44,293 nt of DNA from an uncultured Flavobacteriaceae bacterium (GCA_938020445.1 CALIIC010000041.1:1-44293), one strand, 5' to 3'; shown: positions 7,365 through 16,721, numbered from the stretch's first letter. Numbers and translations are program-made. The notes: generated by a model from the sequence alone, not told the origin.

Positions 7365-10300
7365 TTATAGGTCTAGTATCGTAAACATGAATTCGGAATC
7401 ATAGCGACTTCTATCGGTACCTCCATTATCGTTGTCCCCCGTAATTACCTCAAAACTGGTCGCGGTTTGCGTGTTGTATGAAATACCTGGGTCATCGTTT
7501 CCAGAACCGCCTCTACCGGGCTGTGAGAGTTGTATAATATAATTTGCATCCGATACCAGTCCCGTTGGAAGGTTAACGCGGTATCGTCCCGTACCTAATT
7601 TGGTGATGGTAATTCCAGGGGTTACTCTGGTCAATCCTCCTGCCGCGGAAATCTTTCCAAAAGCTTTGATCGGACTTTCGAAATAAGCACCGCCATTGGC
7701 ACCACTTGTAATGCTATTGTCAGTTTCAGCGCCAACAACATTTGCTGTTTGAGAAGCGCTGGCCTCATTCGAATAGGTAATAATACCAGTACTTGTATCC
7801 TGATTCAAGTTTGTGGTCGTTTCTGAAGTTGACGGAAGTGTTACACTGTTCGACCCTGTCGCCGGGTTGGTCAAAGTAAGAACGTTTCCACTTAGGTTGA
7901 GGTCTGTAAGTTCGTTGGTAACGCTTCCATCGACCTCGGTAAAGGTACTTTCGATGACGTACGCATCTCCTGTAATTCCAGTTCCCGATACGGAGATATC
8001 TGTTCCTGCGGTAATCAAGGTCTCCGACCCATCGGCGGAAGGCAGCGTAACGCTATTGGACCCTGTCGCCGGGTTGGTCAAAGTAAGAACGTCTCCACTT
8101 AGGTTGAGGTCCGTTAGTTCATTGGTGATACTGCCATCGACCTCGGTAAAGGTATTGGCGATGACGTATGCATCCCCGGTGGCCCCTGTTCCCGATACCG
8201 AAATATTACTGCCAGCAGTGACCAAGGTTTCCGTTCCATCTGCCGAGGGCAGCGTTACGCTATTGGACCCAGTCGCAGGGTTGGTCAAAGTAAGAACGTT
8301 TCCACTTAGGTTGAGGTCCGTTAGTTCATTGGTGATACTGCCATCGACCTCGGTAAAGGTATTGGCGATGACGTATGCATCCCCGGTGGCCCCTGTTCCC
8401 GATACCGAAATATTACTGCCAGCGGTGACCAAGGTTTCCGTCCCGTCTGCAGAGGGCAGCGTTACGCTATTGGACCCAGTCGCAGGGTTGGTGAGCGTAA
8501 GGGTACTTCCGCTGAGACTAAGGTCGGTCAATTCGTTGGTTGCATTCGAATCAGCATCTTGAATATTGATGGTCGTATTGCTTCCCCCGGAAATCTGTAT
8601 TTCCACACTCTCATTTGGAGTTACTACGGCATTGCTAAGCCCCTGACTGTCCGTTCCTACACCACTGGCATCGACCCAGTCTGTACCAGTAGCCGTGCTA
8701 CTCAATACCTGGCCTGCAGTACCGGGATCCCCATCTTTATCTTCAAAACTGCCATCTAGTCGCATATTTCCTGCTACTTGCAATGCTTCATCCGGTGTTG
8801 TGGTACCTATTCCGATATTTCCTGAGGTATCGATTCTAAGTGCTTCCGCACCGGCGGTACTAAAACCTAGTTGGTCCGTAGCGGCCCTGAACATACCGGT
8901 ATTTCCGTCATTATTGAATCGGTAAGAAGGAGCGGTGGCCGTCCCGTCCGCATTTGCAAAAGAGGTTGCGCGAACCTGCCCTGTTACCTGTAACTTATGG
9001 GTGGGACTGTCCGTACCGATTCCTAATCTGTTATTGGTACTATCCCAGAATAGCTGTCCGTTGTTTTCGGTAATGTTTCCAGCAGCACCTGCAAAAAATA
9101 CAGAACCTGTAGTTCCGGTATAATCTAGTGTGCTAGAATCTACCCAGGCCACGTTTCCAGAAGAATTGGTGGTCAATACTTGGTCATTTGCTCCAGGGGC
9201 AATTTCCAAGGTCACATCGCCTAATAAGGCATCAGTCTCGCCGCCTACCGTTAGGGTGGAGGAAGAAATATCTCCATCACCAATAGCTGTTGTAGGATCT
9301 ATTTCCAATGATCCATCCGTGGCTTGTATCAGTCCCGTTCCCGCTATATTCGGGTTTATTTTTGTTCTGTCTACCGCATCGTCCGCAATTGCGAGTGTGA
9401 CGTTTCCGAAAGTGGCATTTGCACCACCGGTTACGGTAAGATCGGTAGCGGAAATAGTTCCTGCGGCCAAGCCATCTACATAATTTTTCGTAGCGACATC
9501 CTGCGCATTTACGGGATCATTTACGCCTGTAATACCATTGTTTCCCATGGCCAAGGGGCCAGTCATATTATCACCAATGCTATTTACGTAGCGGGCATCG
9601 GCAGTTGCCAAATCGGTGGTGACTTCTTGCCAACCCGTTGGGTCGTCATAGATAAACGCAACCCCATTTCTATCGGTATTTGGAGCTACTTCCCCTGACA
9701 CGATGTATACATCGGCATCTATACCTGTTGCTGGCAAATCTGCCTCCAGACCAGTACTTACACTTGATAGTACGACGGCAACATTTCCATTGGCGGCTGG
9801 GTTAACACCATTGACACTTCGCACGATATTTGGAATGGTAGTAGTACCGCCCGTTTCATCAGAATACACCAAAGTGCTTTCAGCTCCGGTCGGACTGGCC
9901 AAACCTGTTATGGTCTCATCAATTTCAACCAAAGTTCCATCAGCTTCCGTTACAAGTGCTATGAGGTGACCATCGATCACGTCGGTTATTTCAAAAGATG
10001 CAACCTCGGCATCCACATATGTTTTTACGGCATTTTGTGTGGGAAACAGCACATCCGAAGTGCCAAGAGCCCCATCGGTAGACTTGTTGGCAGTATCTTC
10101 TTTGAGAGCAATGGCATTGGTATTGGCCGTGATATCTGCTGATTCTTCCAAGGCCGTAAGGTCGGCGCTGAAGGATGTGGTTCCTTCATTCACCGTAAGG
10201 TCGGCGCCATCAAAGGTAAGGGCGGTGATATCATCGTCGGCCGTTGCGGTAATCTGGGCATCAACATAAGTTTTTACAGCGTTTTGGGTCGGAAAAAGTA

Positions 10301-11420
10301 AATCTGAAGCGCCAAGGGCCACATCGGTAGATTTATTTGCCGCATCTTCTTTAAGGGCAATGGCATTGGTATTGGCCGTGATATCTGCCGACTCTTCAAG
10401 GGTTGAAAGGTTAGCACTAAAAGAAGTGGCCCCCTCCTCAACGGTAAGGTCGGTGCCATCAAAGGTCATATCGGTAATATCATCGTCGGCGGTGGCGGTA
10501 ATCTGTCCGTCCACATAGGTTTTGACGGCATTTTGAGATGGGAAGAGCACATCGGAGGTTCCAAGTGCTGTGTCGGTCGATTTGTTTGCGGTATCCTCTT
10601 TTAAGGCGATGGCCGCATCCGCGTCGGCCTCATTGGTATCCACATCGGCCTGCACCGCTGCTATTGCGGCATCGGCATCTGCCTCATTGGTATCCACATC
10701 GGCCTGTATGGCCGCTTCGACGGCGGTCGCCCTTGTGACCTCATTTGCGATGGCGGTGGCATTGGCGGTGATATCGGCGGATTCCTCGAGCGCCGAGAGA
10801 TCGGCACTGAAGGTAGTTGTTCCTTCCTCCACGGTAAGGTCCGTTCCGTCAAAGGTGACACCGCTGATGTCGTCGTCGGCCCCGGCTATTGCAGTATCGG
10901 TTATGGTCTTTAACTCATCAATCGCATCTTGTACGGTAGTAGCTGTTAATCCTGAGGCGCCATTGTTATAGTTATTTGAGACTGCATTGGTATCAATAAT
11001 AGTAATAGACCCTCCGCTGTTCATAAAAGAATAGGTGCCGTCTCCATTGTTTTGCAAGGATGCTTGCGAAATGGTAATATCGGTTCCGGCTTCATTGGTA
11101 TAGGTGAACGTACCGTTTCCATTGTCGATGAGTGTTGTAACGGTTTCGCCGGCCGAAACATTCACACATAGGCTGCTCCAACTACCATTGTTAAACTGAA
11201 AGAGACAATCGTCATCTGTATTGTAGACTAATGCCCCATTCAATGGAGTAATACCGTTCATTTGAATAGTGGTGACACGAGTGACAACAAAAACCTTGGA
11301 AGCACTTTCCAACTCCATAATAGAGGTGGCATCTATCGTATTAATGTTGTCGCCTATTTTTACCTGGCCGAAGGTTATTGAGATACTAAAAAGTACCATC
11401 AATGTAATGATTGACTTCAT
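7365..11420 (-). CDS. Giant secreted tail-fibre-like repeat protein (cassette 2), 1,351 residues
   Basis: Signal peptide (MKSIITLMVLFSISITFGQ), then a head domain with VKIGDN, TRVTTIQM, VYNTD and a CX12C pair (Cys72 and Cys85). Next are tandem units: three of the LEESADITAN type (DNA 10026-10880), a phage-fibre-like DPVNAQDVATKNYVD segment, a region typical of phage-type fibres (LGIGTDSPTHKLQV and LRIDTSGNIGIGTTTP), then three and a half copies of a 69-residue NELTDLNLSG unit. It ends in a unique beta-rich domain. There is no T9SS sorting domain, lipobox or membrane anchor, so secretion likely depends on a partner. Low-complexity Thr/Asn/Gly/Asp content fits a surface fibre or adhesin. Related in plan to the 12789-16673 product, though the repeat types differ. 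Confidence 0.85.
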   Translation of the reverse strand: MKSIITLMVLFSISITFGQVKIGDNINTIDATSIMELESASKVFVVTRVTTIQMNGITPLNGALVYNTDDDCLFQFNNGSWSSLCVNVSAGETVTTLIDNGNGTFTYTNEAGTDITISQASLQNNGDGTYSFMNSGGSITIIDTNAVSNNYNNGASGLTATTVQDAIDELKTITDTAIAGADDDISGVTFDGTDLTVEEGTTTFSADLSALEESADITANATAIANEVTRATAVEAAIQADVDTNEADADAAIAAVQADVDTNEADADAAIALKEDTANKSTDTALGTSDVLFPSQNAVKTYVDGQITATADDDITDMTFDGTDLTVEEGATSFSANLSTLEESADITANTNAIALKEDAANKSTDVALGASDLLFPTQNAVKTYVDAQITATADDDITALTFDGADLTVNEGTTSFSADLTALEESADITANTNAIALKEDTANKSTDGALGTSDVLFPTQNAVKTYVDAEVASFEITDVIDGHLIALVTEADGTLVEIDETITGLASPTGAESTLVYSDETGGTTTIPNIVRSVNGVNPAANGNVAVVLSSVSTGLEADLPATGIDADVYIVSGEVAPNTDRNGVAFIYDDPTGWQEVTTDLATADARYVNSIGDNMTGPLAMGNNGITGVNDPVNAQDVATKNYVDGLAAGTISATDLTVTGGANATFGNVTLAIADDAVDRTKINPNIAGTGLIQATDGSLEIDPTTAIGDGDISSSTLTVGGETDALLGDVTLEIAPGANDQVLTTNSSGNVAWVDSSTLDYTGTTGSVFFAGAAGNITENNGQLFWDSTNNRLGIGTDSPTHKLQVTGQVRATSFANADGTATAPSYRFNNDGNTGMFRAATDQLGFSTAGAEALRIDTSGNIGIGTTTPDEALQVAGNMRLDGSFEDKDGDPGTAGQVLSSTATGTDWVDASGVGTDSQGLSNAVVTPNESVEIQISGGSNTTINIQDADSNATNELTDLSLSGSTLTLTNPATGSNSVTLPSADGTETLVTAGSNISVSGTGATGDAYVIANTFTEVDGSITNELTDLNLSGNVLTLTNPATGSNSVTLPSADGTETLVTAGSNISVSGTGATGDAYVIANTFTEVDGSITNELTDLNLSGDVLTLTNPATGSNSVTLPSADGSETLITAGTDISVSGTGITGDAYVIESTFTEVDGSVTNELTDLNLSGNVLTLTNPATGSNSVTLPSTSETTTNLNQDTSTGIITYSNEASASQTANVVGAETDNSITSGANGGAYFESPIKAFGKISAAGGLTRVTPGITITKLGTGRYRVNLPTGLVSDANYIIQLSQPGRGGSGNDDPGISYNTQTATSFEVITGDNDNGGTDRSRYDSEFMFTILDL
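7830..8537 (-). repeat. 207-bp tandem repeat, three full and one partial copy
   Basis: In-frame units start at 8537, 8330, 8123 and 7916, each encoding 69 residues that open with NELTDL and contain SNSVTLPSADG; the last stops after about 29 residues. The first three copies are nearly identical over long stretches, especially those starting at 8537 and 8330. The array makes up the region before the C-terminal domain of the giant protein. Confidence 0.9.
10026..10880 (-). repeat. 249-bp tandem repeat, two regular copies plus a longer first copy
   Basis: Regular units occupy 10275-10523 and 10026-10274, each encoding 83 residues from KTYVD to LFPTQNAV. The first copy (10524-10880) carries an inner duplication of a QADVDTNEADADAAIA motif that lengthens it. 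All units share DDDI, DLTV, LEESADITAN and KEDTANKSTD-like motifs. Repeat-driven growth or loss is likely here. Confidence 0.88.
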
Positions 11421-11635
11421 TTTTGGGGGATTAATGAGTTCTAAATGTTTCCTGTAAATTATAGAAATGGGAAGTGGTAGTTAAAAGAATGTTGTGAATT
11501 AGGGGGAAAGGATGGTGAAGTAAGGAAAACAAGTGGTGTGGAATAGTTGCGACGAGCTGTATTTAGAGGCTTAATCGATAAAAGTAAACTTCAAAATATG
11601 TAGGTAAAAACATCTTTTTTAAACAATAAACAGCC

Positions 11636-12787
11636 CTAGGGTCGAGCGGATAAATACAGGAATCCTTGAAATTCAAGGTCTAAATCATAGAGGGAGGCAA
11701 TGTAAAAATAGACCCCGGAAGGCAATCCTTTTTCTTGCTTCATCACAAAACTACCTGAAGTGGCAAGTCCATCAAACTCATTTGTATAATTTGTCTTTTC
11801 GAACACTTTCAACCCAAAACGATCAAATATCAACAACTTGTTGTTGGGCGATTGTTCCAATTCGGGAATGATTAATACGTCATTGATACCATCTCCATTC
11901 GGTGTTACTAGGTAATTGCCTAAATCCAGCCCTTCAAGTGCTTCGCCTGCAGCGCCGAATGTAATCACTTCATAGTCGTTCGGCACAAAGGCATTAGATG
12001 CTGTAAAACCTGCTGTTAAATCACCAACTCCTCCGGCATTCCCGAGTGTAACCCATTGACTGGCGGATTTACTCCAGCCGACCGGTACAATAGTGGTCAC
12101 GTCATCGGTAAGCGCGGCCATATCGCTTGCCGCGTTCCAGCTAATTTGAATGGTGGAAGAGACGCTACCTTCCAAGCGCCAAAACTCTCGGGTACTGATT
12201 GTTCCGACCGAGGCCGGTTTACTTTCTGTATTGAAGACTGTTGTAAAAGTACTGGGGTTGTTCGGGTCTTCGGAAAAATAGGCACATTTGGCAAATTCGT
12301 TAATTCCCTGCGAATTAAGGATCAAGGGGCGAAGTTGGTCAAAATCACCCACTGGAAATGTGAAATTCTGTTGTTGGGTGATGCTAACATACCCATCTAC
12401 TTTGTTGGGGTCGCCTTCTCCATTGTAGAAGCTATTTTCCAGAAAATTAAGAGTCACTTCCGGCGCTTCTTTGGGGGTAAGAACATTTCCAGAAATAAAA
12501 TTACTGTTATTGGAAATGTTTAAACTGGTTCGCAGCACAGCGGTAAGGGTGGTTGCAAATTCTACATCGTTTAAAGTGGCCGGTACGGCACCTAAAATAT
12601 CAATGGTATTGTCACCATAAAAACCGGCAAGGCCTAAATTTTCGTCGAAAATACCATTGTTGATCAGATCGGTATGAAAACCTATTTTTCCATTTTCATG
12701 AATACGTAGGTTACCCGAGTTTTGAAGCGCGGTTTGGGCATGGCCAAAAACACAGCTTAGAAAGAGTATGTATAAATAGCGTCTCAT
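11636..12787 (-). CDS. T9SS type-B sorting-domain protein, fibre-cassette partner (cassette 1)
   Basis: A 383-residue exported protein with signal peptide MRRYLYILFLSCVFGHAQ. It has the same two-part plan as the 5524-6705 product: GNLRIHENGKIGFHTDLINN and GLAGFY near the N-terminus, ISNNSNFISGNVLTPK, FFSEDPNNPSTF-like motifs (here YFSEDPNNPSTF), and a C-terminal type-B sorting domain with NYLVTPNGDGINDVL, IFDRFGLKVFE and LPSGVYFYIASL. It begins one base after the stop of the giant gene, which suggests tightly coupled expression. About 215 bases separate it from the second cassette, and no gene, promoter or terminator is convincing there. It presumably reaches the surface through the T9SS; the ligand of its N-terminal part is unknown. 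Confidence 0.87.
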   Translation of the reverse strand: MRRYLYILFLSCVFGHAQTALQNSGNLRIHENGKIGFHTDLINNGIFDENLGLAGFYGDNTIDILGAVPATLNDVEFATTLTAVLRTSLNISNNSNFISGNVLTPKEAPEVTLNFLENSFYNGEGDPNKVDGYVSITQQQNFTFPVGDFDQLRPLILNSQGINEFAKCAYFSEDPNNPSTFTTVFNTESKPASVGTISTREFWRLEGSVSSTIQISWNAASDMAALTDDVTTIVPVGWSKSASQWVTLGNAGGVGDLTAGFTASNAFVPNDYEVITFGAAGEALEGLDLGNYLVTPNGDGINDVLIIPELEQSPNNKLLIFDRFGLKVFEKTNYTNEFDGLATSGSFVMKQEKGLPSGVYFYIASLYDLDLEFQGFLYLSARP

Positions 12788-12788
12788 A

Positions 12789-15700
12789 TTATTTTATTAA
12801 TTGCCATTCGGTTCCATCGCTTTGAATCCAGATAGCGCCACCATGTACGGTAGTTAATTGTTCTTTGTTTTCAAAATCCCGATAGGGCACACTCAAAGAA
12901 GTAGTTGAACCTCCCAAATCTTTGATGACAAATATGGCACCAGTTACTGAATTTGCATTCGGTAATGTTACATTACTTACTGTGCCTTCAAGAATAATGG
13001 TATGGTCGTTCGATGTAATTGTAACTGAATTTTCCACGATACGGCGAATCGATTTGACCTGCCCTAAAGCGTTCCCGGATTTTAATGCCCCACCAACCGG
13101 TGCTCGCCATGTAGGAACGCCTCCATCAATAATTAAAATATCCCCATTAGTCGTTCCTGTAACATCTAATTTAGCAGGTGTAATAGTACCGTCAATTAAT
13201 TCGGATTCTCCAACGGAATCTGCTCGCAATTCGCCTTTATCAACGGAATCAGTGGCCAAGTCCGAAGCCGTAATCGAGTTGTCAGCAATTAATCCACCAG
13301 CTCCACCTACAATTCCCCCAGCGGGAATTTCAATGGTGACATTACTGAAAACAGCGTTGGCACCACCTCCAATGGTAAGGCTCGTAGAAGATAATGTCCC
13401 GTTTCCTGTAATAGCAGTGTTATCTACTGAAAACGCTGTTCCTGTAAGGGTCAAACCACTACCCGCGGTATAAGTTGTATTTGCATCTCCGTCGGCAATA
13501 TCACCTGGGACGCTGGTGATATTGGTCCAATCTGGGGCAATGCTCGCGTTGTTAACAGCAAATTGAGTACCGGTTAATATGAGACCTAAACCAGCGGTAT
13601 ATGTTGTATTGTCATCCCCATCGGCCAAATCAGCAGGTATTCCGGTAATAGCGGTCCAATTTGGTACCATCCAAACAACATCGCCTACTGCATCGGTGGT
13701 GAGTACCTGCCCGTCGGTTCCCTGTAAGATCTTGTCCGGTGTTACATTATCGTCGGCAATTTTGGGAGTGGTCACTGCATCGTCTGCAAGATCCAGTTCG
13801 TTACCCAATGTACCGTCTCCATCAATAGTGGCTGTCGTATTCACTGCCACGGTTGCGGGAGCTGCCCAAACAACATCACCCGCAGCATCGGTGGTCAACA
13901 CCTGTCCGTCGGTTCCCTGTAAGATCTTGTCCGGTGTTACATTATCGTCGGCAATTTTGGGAGTGGTCACTGCATAGTCTGCAAGATCCAGTTCGTTACC
14001 CAATGTACCGTCTCCATCAATGGTGGGGGTCGTATTCACCGCAACGGTGGCAGGAGCTGCCCATACGACATCACCCGCAGCATCGGTGGTGAGCACCTGT
14101 CCGTCGGTTCCCTGTAAGATCTTATCGGGGGTCACATTATCGTCGGCTATTTTAGGTGTTGTCACGGCATTATCTGCAAGATCCAGTTCGTTGCCCAATG
14201 TACCGTGTCCATCAATGGTAGCGGTCGTATTCACCGCCACGGTTGCGGGAGCGGCCCAAACAACATCGCCTACTGCATCGGTGGTGAGTACCTGCCCGTC
14301 GGTTCCTTGTAGGATCTTGTCCGGTGTCACATTATCATCGGCTATTTTGGGAGTTGTCACAGCATCGTCCGCAAGATCCAGTTCGTTGCCCAATGTACCG
14401 TCACCATCAATGGTAACGGTCGTATTCACTGCTACCACTGCCGGCGCCGCCCATACGACATCGCCTACAGCATCGGTGGTCATCACCTGTCCGTCGATTC
14501 CCTGCAGGATCTTGTCCGGTGTCACATTATCGTCGGCTATTTTGGGAGTGGTCACTGCATCGTCTGCAAGATCCAGTTCGTTACCCAATGTACCGTCTCC
14601 ATCAATGGTGGGGGTCGTATTCACCGCAACGGTGGCAGGAGCTGCCCATACGACATCGCCTACAGCATCGGTGGTGAGCACCTGTCCGTCCGTTCCCTGT
14701 AAGATCTTGTCCGGTGTCACGTTATCGTCGGCTATTTTGGGAGTTGTCACGGCATCGTCTGCAAGATCCAGTTCGTTGCCCAATGTACCGTCTCCATCAA
14801 TGGTGGGGGTCGTATTCACCGCCACGGTGGCGGGAGCTGCCCAAACAACATCACCTACTGCATCGGTGGTCAATACCTGTCCGTCGGTTCCCTGTAAAAT
14901 CTTGTCCGGTGTCACATTGTCGTCAACAATTTTTGGAGTGGTTACGGCATCATCTTCAAGTGTAAGTAGATAAGGGTCTAAGGTCGTACCAGTACCCGCT
15001 ACTGCTATAGCTGAGGTGGTATTTATGACCGTTTCGGAGCCATCACCGGCCGTTGCGGTAAGGACATAAGGGTCTGCTGTTGTTCCGGTTCCTGTCACCC
15101 CAACGGTAGAAGCCGTAGGGTCAATAATCGTTTCGGAGCCATCACCGGCCGTTGCGGTAAGGACGTAGGGATCTGCCGTTGTTCCGGTCCCCGTAACGCC
15201 AATTGTTGAAGCCGTAGGGTCAATTACGGTCTCTGAACCATCCGCTCCACCACCCGCAACAGCTGCCCATTCAACAGTACCTGCCGTCGTGCTTACCAAC
15301 ATTTGATTGGTAGCTGGAGTGGGAGTTACTGGTTGTATTTTTGCGGTGGTGATACCGCCATCTGCAACCTGAAATGTATTCCCCGCCTGTCCATTACCTA
15401 CAATGGTGATTTGATCGGCCAATTCCGTAGTTCCCCCTCCTGTTGCAAGTGTTTCCCAGGCCACCGCACCCGTGGCATCTGTAGTCAATACTTGTCCGTT
15501 TACGGCTGATGGTTCTATTTTTATTGGGGTAATTCCGGCGTCCGGGACTGAAAGTGCAGTGGTTGTGCCATCTCCAACAATCGTAAGTCCATCTGTGTTA
15601 ACCGTACCGGTGCCAGTAGGTACTGTAGCCCAAACAACATTACCGGCCGCATTGGTACTCAAAAATTGACCATTGGTGGGCGAAGGTTCTATTTTAAAAG

Positions 15701-16673
15701 GGTCTGCTCCAGTACCTAGGCCCGTAAGGGTGGTGCCATCAACCACTTGGGTGCTGACGATACTGGCCAACGGAACCGTTGTGTCGGTACCTCCTTCCGT
15801 GATGATTAAATCGGTGCCCGTTAAGACGGCATTGGTGATAAGCTCATCGGTAGCGTCGGGAGTTCCGGCAAAACCAGCTAAATCAATTTCATCATCTGCC
15901 CCGGTCGGATTCGAAAGGGTTAATAGATTTCCTGTAAGCGAAAGGTTTTGTACTTCATTTTCAGGGTTTCCATCCTGATCGTTTGCAATGGCGGTCGTGT
16001 TCACCGCAATTGCATCCAGTACCGGTTGTTCATCATAGAACGCACCCTCATCACTACCAATGGTAAGGGCGTTCCCGATGTCTTCACTTACGGTTACAGT
16101 GAGATCTCCTGCGGTTAGAAAAGGAACATCATTAATAAAAAAACTTAAGGGAAGGCTATCTCGATCAATGGCAAAAGGTCCGACTGCATTTTCACTTAAC
16201 GCAATTTTGGTCACCGAATTACGCGCTAATTTATTGGCTCCTATCGAATTATCGTTGATATCGTCACCGAATATACCGCCATCTACAATTTGTTCGGTGC
16301 GGATGCTATTGGGCGCTACTTCTAGATTATTACCAGTGGCCGTCTCTGTTAAAACAATCGTACTTATTTGATTGACAATAGGGTCTGTGGTAACGTTGAT
16401 GTTGGCTCCCTCGCAAAGATTCATCCATTGTACGCCATTAAAATAATGAATGCATTGCGCATCTGTGTTGTAGACAATGGCCCCTTGTCCTGGAGTTATG
16501 GCTTCCATTTGCTCCGTAGTTACTCGGGTAATAATCAATGCCATTGTGGTGCTTTCCAATTCCAGTACGGCAGCAGGATCAATGGTCTGTGGGTTATCAC
16601 CGATTTTAACCTGTGCTGAAATAGATATGCAACAAAGTATCCCAAAAAGGAAGGACAATCCCAGTGTTCTCAT
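12789..16673 (-). CDS. Giant secreted tail-fibre-like repeat protein (cassette 1), 1,294 residues
   Basis: Signal peptide (MRTLGLSFLFGILCCISISAQ), then a head domain with VKIGDN, TRVTTEQM, VYNTD and a CX12C pair (Cys74 and Cys87), like the cassette 2 protein. The middle has a DGSET-type 33-residue array and seven copies of a 65-residue unit around NVTPDKILQGTDGQVLTTD. The C-terminus is a fibre-type domain with HTIILEGTVSNVTLPNANS and GGAIWIQSDGTEWQLI, a pattern familiar from phage tail and flavobacterial fibre proteins. No sorting domain, lipobox or transmembrane anchor is present. The gene is the first of the block and is followed after one base by the type-B sorted partner. Role inferred as a surface fibre or adhesin. 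Confidence 0.85.
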   Translation of the reverse strand: MRTLGLSFLFGILCCISISAQVKIGDNPQTIDPAAVLELESTTMALIITRVTTEQMEAITPGQGAIVYNTDAQCIHYFNGVQWMNLCEGANINVTTDPIVNQISTIVLTETATGNNLEVAPNSIRTEQIVDGGIFGDDINDNSIGANKLARNSVTKIALSENAVGPFAIDRDSLPLSFFINDVPFLTAGDLTVTVSEDIGNALTIGSDEGAFYDEQPVLDAIAVNTTAIANDQDGNPENEVQNLSLTGNLLTLSNPTGADDEIDLAGFAGTPDATDELITNAVLTGTDLIITEGGTDTTVPLASIVSTQVVDGTTLTGLGTGADPFKIEPSPTNGQFLSTNAAGNVVWATVPTGTGTVNTDGLTIVGDGTTTALSVPDAGITPIKIEPSAVNGQVLTTDATGAVAWETLATGGGTTELADQITIVGNGQAGNTFQVADGGITTAKIQPVTPTPATNQMLVSTTAGTVEWAAVAGGGADGSETVIDPTASTIGVTGTGTTADPYVLTATAGDGSETIIDPTASTVGVTGTGTTADPYVLTATAGDGSETVINTTSAIAVAGTGTTLDPYLLTLEDDAVTTPKIVDDNVTPDKILQGTDGQVLTTDAVGDVVWAAPATVAVNTTPTIDGDGTLGNELDLADDAVTTPKIADDNVTPDKILQGTDGQVLTTDAVGDVVWAAPATVAVNTTPTIDGDGTLGNELDLADDAVTTPKIADDNVTPDKILQGIDGQVMTTDAVGDVVWAAPAVVAVNTTVTIDGDGTLGNELDLADDAVTTPKIADDNVTPDKILQGTDGQVLTTDAVGDVVWAAPATVAVNTTATIDGHGTLGNELDLADNAVTTPKIADDNVTPDKILQGTDGQVLTTDAAGDVVWAAPATVAVNTTPTIDGDGTLGNELDLADYAVTTPKIADDNVTPDKILQGTDGQVLTTDAAGDVVWAAPATVAVNTTATIDGDGTLGNELDLADDAVTTPKIADDNVTPDKILQGTDGQVLTTDAVGDVVWMVPNWTAITGIPADLADGDDNTTYTAGLGLILTGTQFAVNNASIAPDWTNITSVPGDIADGDANTTYTAGSGLTLTGTAFSVDNTAITGNGTLSSTSLTIGGGANAVFSNVTIEIPAGGIVGGAGGLIADNSITASDLATDSVDKGELRADSVGESELIDGTITPAKLDVTGTTNGDILIIDGGVPTWRAPVGGALKSGNALGQVKSIRRIVENSVTITSNDHTIILEGTVSNVTLPNANSVTGAIFVIKDLGGSTTSLSVPYRDFENKEQLTTVHGGAIWIQSDGTEWQLIK
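13671..14954 (-). repeat. 195-bp tandem repeat, six complete or near-complete copies and one partial
   Basis: Units begin at 14954 (one codon short), 14762, 14567, 14372, 14177, 13982 and 13787, each encoding 65 residues with VTTPKIADDNVTPDKILQ and GDVVWAAP. The last ends at the Trp codon at 13671. Copies differ by only a few residues (for example Gly-His for Gly-Asp, or Asp-Tyr for Asp-Asp), so they are recent duplications or are kept alike by recombination. The repetition also makes a long false frame on the plus strand. Confidence 0.93.
14955..15242 (-). repeat. 99-bp tandem repeat, three copies
   Basis: Three units of about 33 residues, each starting DGSET and containing GVTGTGTTADPYVL or a close variant; the third is more divergent. 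They sit just upstream, in reading direction, of the 195-bp array within the cassette 1 giant gene. Confidence 0.85.
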
Positions 16674-16713
16674 AGACTAAGATTTATTCAGATTTTAAAA
16701 TGTGGCGGGTTGG

Positions 16714-16721
16714 CAAAAATA
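16714..16721 (-). promoter_or_regulatory. Possible -7 element for the fibre cassettes
   Basis: TATTTTTG on the minus strand matches TAnnTTTG and lies 40 bases before the ATG of the first giant gene. No TTG at the right distance was found for the -33 element. Because the next gene on the other side is divergent, the 261-base gap 16674-16934 must hold promoters for both directions. Confidence 0.35.

Noticed and set aside
7813-8562. 249-residue plus-strand open frame
   Set aside because: Shadow of the 207-bp repeats in the minus-strand giant gene, with no family likeness.
13671-14954. CRISPR-like array
   Set aside because: Units are 195 bp, in frame, contiguous and without spacers; they code for protein repeats.
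14020-14973. 317-residue open frame on the plus strand over the 195-bp repeat array
   Set aside because: It is the reverse reading of the in-frame repeats of the minus-strand giant gene; its repeating unit mirrors the coding repeats and there is no signal or start context.
5524-16673. Prophage remnant
   Set aside because: Fibre motifs are phage-like, but no integrase, portal, capsid, terminase or attachment site is visible, and each protein has a bacterial signal peptide or a T9SS domain.
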